Positions 26,394 to 34,523 of a DNA stretch of 41,860 nt are shown piece after piece; position 1 is the stretch's first letter; each line of letters starts with the position of its first letter. Source of the stretch: Candidatus Daviesbacteria bacterium RIFCSPHIGHO2_01_FULL_40_11 (lineage in GTDB: Bacteria; Patescibacteriota; Microgenomatia; Daviesbacterales; UBA10151); assembly GCA_001776635.1 (NCBI GenBank), contig MFCP01000008.1, positions 1 to 41,860 of the forward strand. Reading direction: 5' to 3'. The translations under genes and the position numbers were made by a program. The notes beneath the pieces are model-generated. The model did no database searches. It saw only the letters and a list, made by a program, of their open reading frames with translations, and had not been told where the DNA came from.

Positions 26394-27578
26394 TTAATTC
26401 TTTATTCTTGATTCTATTTCCAAAAGCCTTTCATATTTTACCAATCTTTCTTTCTGCAGTGGGCAACCGCTTTTTAATCCAGCAGCTCCCAGACCAACCG
26501 CTAAATCCGCAATAAAATCATCCATAGTTTCTTCACCCCGGTTAGCCACAATAATTTTCCAACCAAAACTTTTGGCAAGATTAGCAGCTTGAATAGTTTC
26601 CGAAACCGTACCTATTTGAGTAGTTTTAATAATAACGGCATTTACTGCCTCTTTTTCTGCAGCCATTTTTATCGTTTTGGGGTTGGTAGTTGTCAAATCA
26701 TCTCCCACTATCCAGGTTGCACTCCCCAAACTTTTGGTGATTTTTGCAAATCCATCCCAGTCTTCTTCTGCAAAAGGATCCTCAATAGCAAAAAGTTGGT
26801 AGTTGGTAGTAAGCAACTGGTAGTAAGAAAGCAGATCATTATTACTCATTATTTTCTCTCCCATCCTATACGAACCATTTTCAAAGAGAGTCGAAGCTGC
26901 TACATCCAGTCCTAAATTTGTATCTAACCCGCGCTCTTTTATAACTTCTTGGAGAATTTTTAAGCCGTCTTCAGCATCTTTTGAAGGCACTGTGAAACCA
27001 CCTTCTGACCCCATCTTTACCTCTCCATATTTTGCCTGAATTTTCTCTCCCAAGAATTTAAGCAAGCTTAAACATTTATCTAAAGCCTCTTTAGGTGAAT
27101 TTGTTTTAGGGATAAACCAGTATTCTTGAAAAGGTAAAGAATCAGTTGTATGCACTCCTCCCTCAATAACATTAAAAAAACAAAGTGGCAACCCAGGTTT
27201 AGAACCGGAAATCTTGGCAATCAGCTGCCAAACTTCCAAATTACTCTGTTTTGCCAGAAGCTTTGTAAAAGCTAAGCTTAAAGATAAAATAAAATTGGCC
27301 CCCAAATTTGATTTATCAGGTGTTCCGTCTAAAGTATTAAGAAATCCATCAAATTGTTCCAAGGTAATAAAATCCTGATTTTTCATTTGAGTCTTCACCC
27401 AGGAAGCTTTTTCCAAAGCCGCTTTAGGAACGATAACTTTTGTTTCGTTTCTGCCGGTACTTTCTCCTGCTGGCACAGAAGCGGTAATCCTGATCCCACC
27501 GGATTCCATTTCAGCCTCCAAAGTATCTTTTCCCTTGGAATCAGGTATTATCTTTATATCAATTTCATTAATTTTCAT
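26394..27578 (-). CDS. eno: Divergent enolase
   Basis: ITASVPAGESTGRNE, MGSEGGFTVPSKDAEDGLKIL, AIEDPFAEEDWDGF, IVGDDLTTTNPKTI, VIIKTTQIGTVSETIQA; start at ATG 27576-27578. Confidence 0.9.
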   Translation of the reverse strand: MKINEIDIKIIPDSKGKDTLEAEMESGGIRITASVPAGESTGRNETKVIVPKAALEKASWVKTQMKNQDFITLEQFDGFLNTLDGTPDKSNLGANFILSLSLAFTKLLAKQSNLEVWQLIAKISGSKPGLPLCFFNVIEGGVHTTDSLPFQEYWFIPKTNSPKEALDKCLSLLKFLGEKIQAKYGEVKMGSEGGFTVPSKDAEDGLKILQEVIKERGLDTNLGLDVAASTLFENGSYRMGEKIMSNNDLLSYYQLLTTNYQLFAIEDPFAEEDWDGFAKITKSLGSATWIVGDDLTTTNPKTIKMAAEKEAVNAVIIKTTQIGTVSETIQAANLAKSFGWKIIVANRGEETMDDFIADLAVGLGAAGLKSGCPLQKERLVKYERLLEIESRIKN

Positions 27579-27628
27579 ACTGAGACGAGCTAACTTTTGT
27601 GCGCCGACGAGCCGACTTATCAAAATAA

Positions 27629-30007
27629 TTATTTCTGTTCTATTTTATCAACAGCAAGAGTTGTTTGAACCAAGGCATCGGGGTTTAGGGAAATACTATC
27701 TATCCCTTCTTTAATTAAAAACTCTACAAATTCCGGATAATCCGAAGGGGCCTGTCCGCAAATGCCAATATATTTTCCTTTAGCCTTGCACTTTTTAATT
27801 ACCTCCGAAATCAACTCTTTTACTGCCGGATCATTTTCATTGGAAATGCCTTTTATTTTTTCATTTCCATCCCGGTCAATTCCTAAAGTTAGCTGGGTTA
27901 GATCATTGCTGCCAATACTCATCCCGTCAAAAATCTCTAGAAACTGCTCAGCCAAAATAACATTAGCCGGTATTTCACACATCACATAAATTTTTAAATC
28001 TCTATATCTTTTTTTAGATAACCCCTGTTTTTCCAAAAGTGCTAGCACCTTTTTACCTTCCTCCAGAGTCCTACAAAACGGCACCATCACGGCAGTATTT
28101 TTAAGTCCCATTTCTCCAATTACCTTTTTTATGGCCTCAATTTCTAAAATAAAAGCCGGGGCAAAATCTTCGGAATAATATCTGGAGGCTCCCCGGAAAC
28201 CTATCATGGGATTTTCTTCTTTTGGTTCATATAAATCTCCGCCCAGCAAAGATCTATATTCATTAGTTTTAAAATCCGAAAAGCGGACAATCACCGGGTT
28301 TGGGTAAAAAGCTGCCGAGATTTTAGCAATGCCGTAAGAGAGTTTATCAATATAAAACTTCTTCTTGTCAGGATAACCGGCTGTTTTTTGGTCAACGGAT
28401 TCTTTAATGGCTTTTGATAAGGTACCGTAGTTTATCAGCGCTAAAGGATGAATACCGATATCAGAAGCAATAATAAATTCCTCCCTGGCCAAACCAACTC
28501 CTTTATTCGGTAAAAACGATTTTTCAAAAGCCGTGTCCGGGGTGGCAATATTCATCATGATTTTAGTTTCCGTTTCCGGTAAATTCTTAACATCCCGCTC
28601 AGTTACTTTAAACTTTAATTTGCCCTTAAAAACAATCCCTTCTTCCCCTGAACAATCTACAGTTACTTCCTCCCCATTTTTAATTTTAGTAGTGGCATTT
28701 TTACAGCCGACTATTGCTGGTATACCCAACTCCCGGGAAACTATGGCTGCATGGGAGGTCCTACCGCCTTGATCTGTCACAATGGCTGAGGCAATTTTCA
28801 TAATCGGTTCCCAATCAGGGTCTGTCATTTTGGTGATCAACACTTCGCCTTCTGCAAAGATAAGGATATCTTTAGGATTTAAAATAATTCTGGCTTTACC
28901 AGCACCAATCTTATTGCCAACCGAAGCGCCCTTTACTACCGGAGTTCCATTTTCAAGCCTTACATATTCTTTAATAATGGAAAAGTTTCTTTCCGCATGG
29001 ACTGTTTCCGGCCTGGCCTGGATAATGTAGAGTTTTCCATCCAAACCATCCTTCGCCCATTCCATATCCATCGGGGTCCACTTGCCGTTTTTACTGCTGT
29101 AGTGCTCCTCTATTTTCATTCCCCAGCCGGCCAGTTTCAAAATCTCTGAATCCGAAAGTGTAAAAGATTCCTGCTCTTTTTGAGAAGTTTCAATAATTTC
29201 GGTTGGCTTATCTTTGCCATAAACCATCTTCTTCACCTTTGACCCCAGCTTTTTACTTATCACTGCCTTGGTGCTCTTAAACACCAAAAATTCATCCGGC
29301 GTTACTTCCCCTTGCACTATCATCTCTCCCAATCCCCAAGAGCCGTTAATTAACACTACATCTTTAAAACCTGTTTCAGTATCCAAACTAAACATCACTC
29401 CAGAACAAGCTAAATCCGAGCGAACCATCTTTTGCACTCCTACAGACAGATAAACCTTGAAATGATCAAATCCTTTGTCCTCGCGATATGAAATTGCCCG
29501 GTTAGTAAACAAAGATGCCATGGCCGCTTTAATGGCTATCTCGGTATTTTGCTCACCCCTAACATTTAAAAATGTTTCATGCTCTCCGGCAAAAGAAGCT
29601 CCTGGTAGATCCTCAGCTGTAGCAGATGAACGGACTGCAAAATCAGCTCCTTGGCCATATTTTTTCTCGGCTATTCTGAACGCCTCTTTAATTGCCTCCT
29701 TCAACTCATCCGGAAACTCCGTGCTTTTAATTTTTTCCCGAATATTGTTGCCTCGTTTTTCTAAATCTGCCAAGTTTTTAGTATTCAAACCTTTTAACTC
29801 TTGTTTGATGAAATTGTCCAAGCCGGTTTGTGATAAAAAGAATTTATAAGCACTAGTAGTCACTACAAATCCACTCGGGATATTAATATCACTGCCGCGA
29901 AAAGCTTGGATCATCTCCCCCAACGAGGCGTTTTTCCCACCCACTTCTGACATATCACGGATATTTACTTCTTCAAAAAGCTTGATAAACTGTTTATTCT
30001 TTAACAT
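27629..30007 (-). CDS. ppsA: Phosphoenolpyruvate synthase
   Basis: SEVGGKNASLGEMI, FAVRSSATAEDLPGASFAGEHETFLNV, TDQGGRTSHAAIVSRELGIPAIVGC, GSNDLTQLTLGIDRDG, GICGQAPSDYPEF. Confidence 0.97.
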   Translation of the reverse strand: MLKNKQFIKLFEEVNIRDMSEVGGKNASLGEMIQAFRGSDINIPSGFVVTTSAYKFFLSQTGLDNFIKQELKGLNTKNLADLEKRGNNIREKIKSTEFPDELKEAIKEAFRIAEKKYGQGADFAVRSSATAEDLPGASFAGEHETFLNVRGEQNTEIAIKAAMASLFTNRAISYREDKGFDHFKVYLSVGVQKMVRSDLACSGVMFSLDTETGFKDVVLINGSWGLGEMIVQGEVTPDEFLVFKSTKAVISKKLGSKVKKMVYGKDKPTEIIETSQKEQESFTLSDSEILKLAGWGMKIEEHYSSKNGKWTPMDMEWAKDGLDGKLYIIQARPETVHAERNFSIIKEYVRLENGTPVVKGASVGNKIGAGKARIILNPKDILIFAEGEVLITKMTDPDWEPIMKIASAIVTDQGGRTSHAAIVSRELGIPAIVGCKNATTKIKNGEEVTVDCSGEEGIVFKGKLKFKVTERDVKNLPETETKIMMNIATPDTAFEKSFLPNKGVGLAREEFIIASDIGIHPLALINYGTLSKAIKESVDQKTAGYPDKKKFYIDKLSYGIAKISAAFYPNPVIVRFSDFKTNEYRSLLGGDLYEPKEENPMIGFRGASRYYSEDFAPAFILEIEAIKKVIGEMGLKNTAVMVPFCRTLEEGKKVLALLEKQGLSKKRYRDLKIYVMCEIPANVILAEQFLEIFDGMSIGSNDLTQLTLGIDRDGNEKIKGISNENDPAVKELISEVIKKCKAKGKYIGICGQAPSDYPEFVEFLIKEGIDSISLNPDALVQTTLAVDKIEQK

Positions 30008-30082
30008 TAATCTCATAATTGCAAGAAAACTCCATGTTGTCAACACAAGTAAAAAAGAAAAAATGGTAAAATAACGAGAACC

Positions 30083-31810
30083 ATGTCGACCTTTGTATTT
30101 TTAGGCTTATTGCTTTATTCTTTATTCTTTATTCAACCTGTATTTGCAATTGTCAATCCTCTCTCCGTCCCCAACAACAAGTTCGGGATCCACATCATCC
30201 AAGCTACCCCGGATGAATCTTCACCTGCAGCTAAGCTTGTTAATACTAACGGTGATTGGGGTTATATTACAGTTTTGGTCGAAAGTAAAGATAGAGATCA
30301 TAATAAATGGCAGGAGTTTTTTGATGACCTGCGCCGCAGACACTTGATTCCGCTGGTAAGGCTGGCCACAGAGCCGCAGGGAAACTTCTGGAAAAGACCC
30401 TATGAGAAAGAGGAGGAGGCTTGGGCAGATTTTTTAGATGCCTTAAATTGGCCAACTAAAAACCGTTATGTCATCGTTTACAACGAACCTAATCACGGTA
30501 CAGAATGGGGAAATAAAGTTGACGCGTCCTCTTATGCAGAAGTTCTAGATAAGACTATTACAGCGCTTAAAAACAAAAATCAGGACTTTTTTGTACTCAA
30601 CGGCGGCTTTGATGCTTCCACCCCCTCCAAACCTCCCGTATATGAAGATCAGATAACATTCATGAAAGAAATGAATAAAGCCGTACCGGGTATTTTTGAA
30701 AAATTGGATGGCTGGGTTTCTCACTCATATCCTAACCCGGCTTTTGCAGGATCTCCGGCGGCAGTTGGCAGAGGAACCGTAAGGAATTGGTTTTGGGAAA
30801 TACAGCAACTTCGAAATCTTGGTGTAACTTATAACTTACCGGTTTTTATTACCGAAACAGGCTGGAAACATGCGGAAGGCTTAAGCTACGATTCAAGATT
30901 GCCGGACGAAGAAACTGTAGCCAAGTATTACAAAGAAGCCTTTGAGACTGCTTGGAATATCGACAGGATTGTTGCCATAACTCCTTTTTTATTAAGCTAT
31001 CAGGAGATTCCTTTTGACCACTTTTCGTTTAAAAAACCGACTGGAGAGAAACAAAATATCAAAGTCTTGAGTGTTGCGTATCCTGAGTATTATTCTATGT
31101 ATCAAACAATACAGGATTTACCAAAAGTTACAGGTAAACCTGTTCAGGAAACAAAAGCGCTTCTTACAAAAGGCGAAATTTATAGCTCCATAATTTCAGG
31201 GGAAATCTACACAATTTCTTTAACCTTTAAAAACATAGGCCAGTCAATCTGGAATGATAGGCAGGCAGTAATGCTGCAACCTATTGAGGGAGGTCAAAGC
31301 CTGGGGATTACAGGTATTGAGCTACCTGAAGATAGAAAGATTGAACCCGGACAGGAATACACATTTAATCTAAATTTAAAAGCGCCTCAAAGCGGAACGT
31401 ACAAAGTCTCCCTTAATTTGTTTGATGGGAGCAGTCAATTTGATTCAAAACCTGTTGAATTTACCACAGAAGTTAAGTCCCCTGTCGTTTTGAAAATTTT
31501 GTCTACGCTGGGATGGAAAAAAGATTTTGCAGGAGCTTATGTCCTAAGAATTAAAGGGATAAGCGAAGAAAGCGCCCAAGCCATAACCTTAAATACGGAA
31601 GGGGTATCTCCCGAAATAGAAGCAAGATATCTGCTGCCGGATTATTCCTTTGAGTTCTCTTTGGAAAAACCTTTTTACAAACCCAAAACTATAAATCAAA
31701 AAGTCTCTGCCGGAGTTAATACCTTAGATTTTGGGGTCCTGCAGCCGGATATATTTACCGCAATCTTACATCCTAAGGAGCTTTGGAAACTGTTACCTTT
31801 TTCTAATTAA
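30083..31810 (+). CDS. Secreted clan GH-A-like glycoside hydrolase with C-terminal Ig-like domain
   Basis: Signal peptide; VIVYNEPNHGTEWG (possible acid/base Glu), LPVFITETGWKH (possible nucleophile Glu). Confidence 0.75.
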   Translation: MSTFVFLGLLLYSLFFIQPVFAIVNPLSVPNNKFGIHIIQATPDESSPAAKLVNTNGDWGYITVLVESKDRDHNKWQEFFDDLRRRHLIPLVRLATEPQGNFWKRPYEKEEEAWADFLDALNWPTKNRYVIVYNEPNHGTEWGNKVDASSYAEVLDKTITALKNKNQDFFVLNGGFDASTPSKPPVYEDQITFMKEMNKAVPGIFEKLDGWVSHSYPNPAFAGSPAAVGRGTVRNWFWEIQQLRNLGVTYNLPVFITETGWKHAEGLSYDSRLPDEETVAKYYKEAFETAWNIDRIVAITPFLLSYQEIPFDHFSFKKPTGEKQNIKVLSVAYPEYYSMYQTIQDLPKVTGKPVQETKALLTKGEIYSSIISGEIYTISLTFKNIGQSIWNDRQAVMLQPIEGGQSLGITGIELPEDRKIEPGQEYTFNLNLKAPQSGTYKVSLNLFDGSSQFDSKPVEFTTEVKSPVVLKILSTLGWKKDFAGAYVLRIKGISEESAQAITLNTEGVSPEIEARYLLPDYSFEFSLEKPFYKPKTINQKVSAGVNTLDFGVLQPDIFTAILHPKELWKLLPFSN

Positions 31811-31864
31811 AATTGGTATATTTTGACCTATTTTGTCTTAGTTGACAAGGGATATAATTTAAGT

Positions 31865-31978
31865 GTAGAGTGATAGAACCTGTTAAAAACTTTAAGTCGC
31901 AAGACAAAAAGTTTGCATCAGTCGAAAGACAGATATTGACAGGTTCTCTAAGGAAGCCCCGCAAGGGGCTTTTTTAGT
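31865..31978 (+). ncRNA. Candidate standalone structured small RNA with two GNRA tetraloops
   Basis: 12-bp stem agaacctgttaa/ttgacaggttct; hairpins aacttt-aa-gtc-gcaa-gac-..aaagtt and atc-a-gtc-gaaa-gac-a-gat; TATAAT at 31853-31858; terminator follows. Confidence 0.7.
31954..31975 (+). terminator. Rho-independent terminator
   Basis: aagcccc-gcaa-ggggctttttt. Confidence 0.9.
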
Positions 31979-31988
31979 ATAAATTATC

Positions 31989-33050
31989 TTAGGGTGTCGC
32001 CTTTGGTTTTCCAGTGGTAATTAATATATCTACGTCCAGTGAGTCGAGATCATTCTGGATTGAAACATTATCAAACTCTTCCTGAAGCAGGGCAGCTATC
32101 TCATTCTGTAAATCTGGGGCCACTATAGGGGAGAAAATGACTATTGTATCTGTGGTAGATGCTCCTCCGGCATTATCTACTTCAATTTTTGACAATCCTA
32201 ACGGGATAAGAAGATTCTTAATTTTAACGGCCTGGCCCGCTATGCCCGTACCGTTTAAGATACTCACCCGCAACCGATCCTTAGCTAAAGTTGCAGACTC
32301 TGTGGAGGTTTCAGGTGCCGCAGACTCGGTGCTGATAGAGGTGGGTGAAGCTTCTAAAGTTGCCTCTGTTGTCTTAAGGTCTTTTTTAAATGCAGTTCGG
32401 GATTGCTTCAAATATATATTAATTAGAAAGAAACTTAGGATGATAACAATTGCGAGCAGAAACAAAATTATAGCTAAAGCCTGCTTGCTTTTACCTCCAT
32501 TGCTTAAGACAGAGCTGTCATTTAAAAAATTTGCGCTCTTAAGGAATCCCCTATCTTTGTATATCTTCCTTACAATATCTTCATTTAAGCTATTATCAGC
32601 GGAATAAAGAGACAGCGGCACCACCGCCAAAACCTTAAAACCCAACCCTTCCAAGGTTTCCAAAACTATTTCAAATAATTGTTTATTAACTGCAAAAAGA
32701 TAAATATTCGCATTTAATTTAACAGTCTTTTTAATTAGTTTCCCACTTTCAAGGGGTATCATTTCTGTAAAGTCTGCCAGTTTTTCATCCAGCAGTTTTA
32801 AGTCTGTGGCGGGAATTAATTTTTTAAAAATAATCTCCTCTGATAGCACCAGTAAAACCCTCTGGCTTTTTATGTTTTCAGCAGTAATAAAATCCGCAAT
32901 AAGCTTACTGTATTTAGCAGGGTTTATAATATCTTCTTCAGAAACAGTATCTTCCGGGAACTCAAGATGTTTTTCCTCGCCATTTATATAGAAGCTCAGG
33001 GAATTTTTTTGAATATAGATTGCCGAAGGGTACTTCTCAAAAAAAATCAT
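31989..33050 (-). CDS. PilM-like protein with C-terminal LytR_C-like domain
   Basis: Actin-like/PilM-like N part, central TM ALAIILFLLAIVIILSFFLINIYL, then RLRVSILNGTGIAGQAVKIKNLLIPLG...TDTIVIFSP typical of LytR_C. Confidence 0.65.
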   Translation of the reverse strand: MIFFEKYPSAIYIQKNSLSFYINGEEKHLEFPEDTVSEEDIINPAKYSKLIADFITAENIKSQRVLLVLSEEIIFKKLIPATDLKLLDEKLADFTEMIPLESGKLIKKTVKLNANIYLFAVNKQLFEIVLETLEGLGFKVLAVVPLSLYSADNSLNEDIVRKIYKDRGFLKSANFLNDSSVLSNGGKSKQALAIILFLLAIVIILSFFLINIYLKQSRTAFKKDLKTTEATLEASPTSISTESAAPETSTESATLAKDRLRVSILNGTGIAGQAVKIKNLLIPLGLSKIEVDNAGGASTTDTIVIFSPIVAPDLQNEIAALLQEEFDNVSIQNDLDSLDVDILITTGKPKATP

Positions 33051-33083
33051 AACTTAAATACATTTTAGCAGTTTTTAATAAAA

Positions 33084-33596
33084 TTATCTGGAGACTGAAA
33101 TTGTGGTGGTTCCGTCAGTATAGCAAGCCTTGACAGTTACTATGCCGTTCGAATCTCCTTGCACGGAATAACCGGTTTTAGCATCACTTCCTAAAGTTGT
33201 ATCCGGGTCAAAGGGCATAGTTTTAAGGTATTTGCTAACGTTTTGTGATCCAGTCATTAAATCAGTACAAGCTGCTGCTGTAATGGTACAGTCAGAATTG
33301 CTAATTGTGCATCCGGCAGCATCAGTCCCCAACTGCACTTCGGTTCCTGCAGCCGGCATGTTGGATGGATAAGTCCCTTTATTATCCACAATGGATTGGT
33401 GAATAGCGGATAAAATCGAATCCAAGTCCGATGCCCGTCTGGCATCCTTAGCATCTTTTAATCTCTGAGCGGGGTTTAAAGCTACAAATACCGACACAGC
33501 CAGTATTGCCACAATCGTTATGGCAACAAGTAATTCAATTAAGGTAAAGCCTTTTTGCTTACTCTGAAGTAATCTGAAATGGGCAGAAATTCTCAT
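33084..33596 (-). CDS. Type IV pilin-like protein
   Basis: QKGFTLIELLVAITIVAILAVSVFVALNPAQRLKDAKDARRASDL. Confidence 0.95.
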   Translation of the reverse strand: MRISAHFRLLQSKQKGFTLIELLVAITIVAILAVSVFVALNPAQRLKDAKDARRASDLDSILSAIHQSIVDNKGTYPSNMPAAGTEVQLGTDAAGCTISNSDCTITAAACTDLMTGSQNVSKYLKTMPFDPDTTLGSDAKTGYSVQGDSNGIVTVKACYTDGTTTISVSR

Positions 33597-33648
33597 AACT
33601 ATATCAGCTTATTAAAATCTTAATACCTTGTCAAGACCCATTTAGTGG

Positions 33649-34023
33649 CTAAATTTCTTTCCAGCTGGTTAAACTAATACCGGTAGGATTTCTGGTGAAA
33701 ACAACATTGACTTTTCTTTGGTAAGCAGCAGATAAAGAGGTAATAGTAATATCCCAGTTGGACGGGCCGCCTGAATTATAAGTAATTGAACAAGTCCCCT
33801 CTGGTCTGGTAATAGATGTTCCATTGTAGGAGCTGTTGGCCCGGATTTTCAGCATCACGTCTTCGACACATCCCTCAACAAAATTTAGATTATCTTCCCC
33901 TTTGTATAAAGATAGGGATGATTGAGCTTCGCCTATGGACAGGAGCGTGACAGTGGTCGCAATTGCCACCACTACTACGCTCAAGATTAGTACCGTTGTA
34001 ATTGCAACAAAGCCATCTTTCAT
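33649..34023 (-). CDS. PilX-like pilus assembly protein
   Basis: MKDGFVAITTVLILSVVVVAIATTVTLLSIGEAQ; position in the pilin operon. Confidence 0.7.
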   Translation of the reverse strand: MKDGFVAITTVLILSVVVVAIATTVTLLSIGEAQSSLSLYKGEDNLNFVEGCVEDVMLKIRANSSYNGTSITRPEGTCSITYNSGGPSNWDITITSLSAAYQRKVNVVFTRNPTGISLTSWKEI

Positions 34024-34027
34024 AATT

Positions 34028-34522
34028 CTAATTGCTACGCAGTTCTGCGCTTGATTCCGCTGCTATTGCCGGAGCATCATATTCTTGTCTGGAACCGGTG
34101 TAATTATCATCAATTGTGAAAGCAAACTGGATATGCTTAGTCTTGGCGTCTGCAGAACTGTAGTCAGAAAAAGTTAGGTTGGTTACATTTGTATCATTTG
34201 AGTTTAGATTAACCGGTGTTCCACCTGCTCCATACTTAATCCTGATTTTTCCCCCCGCATAGTCTATGACTGTGGTAGCATTGGTGTCCGTATTTAGATC
34301 TATGCTGGTTGCCGAAATGCTATTGATAGCATTTGCATTTCTGATTTCATATTTGATCCTTTCAGAAACATATCTTGCCTGAGATGAAACTTCTTGTTCC
34401 GCACTACTTTTGACCCCTCCTTCTATCACGTCCCACGCAAAAGGAATTAATGCCCCCATCACTATGGTAATAATAGCTATGTAAAGAATGAGCTCGATCA
34501 GTGTAAAACCATTTTTTTTCAT
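34028..34522 (-). CDS. Pseudopilin (PilW/GspJ-like)
   Basis: MKKNGFTLIELILYIAIITIVMGALIPFAWDVIEGG; start at internal ATG. Confidence 0.85.
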   Translation of the reverse strand: MKKNGFTLIELILYIAIITIVMGALIPFAWDVIEGGVKSSAEQEVSSQARYVSERIKYEIRNANAINSISATSIDLNTDTNATTVIDYAGGKIRIKYGAGGTPVNLNSNDTNVTNLTFSDYSSADAKTKHIQFAFTIDDNYTGSRQEYDAPAIAAESSAELRSN

Positions 34523-34523
34523 A

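Noticed and set aside
31842-31870. TTGACA (31842) and TATAAT (31853) as one promoter
   Set aside because: Spacing is only 5 nt; they cannot act as -35/-10 of the same promoter. Only the TATAAT, or TTGACA with a weak later -10, is plausible.
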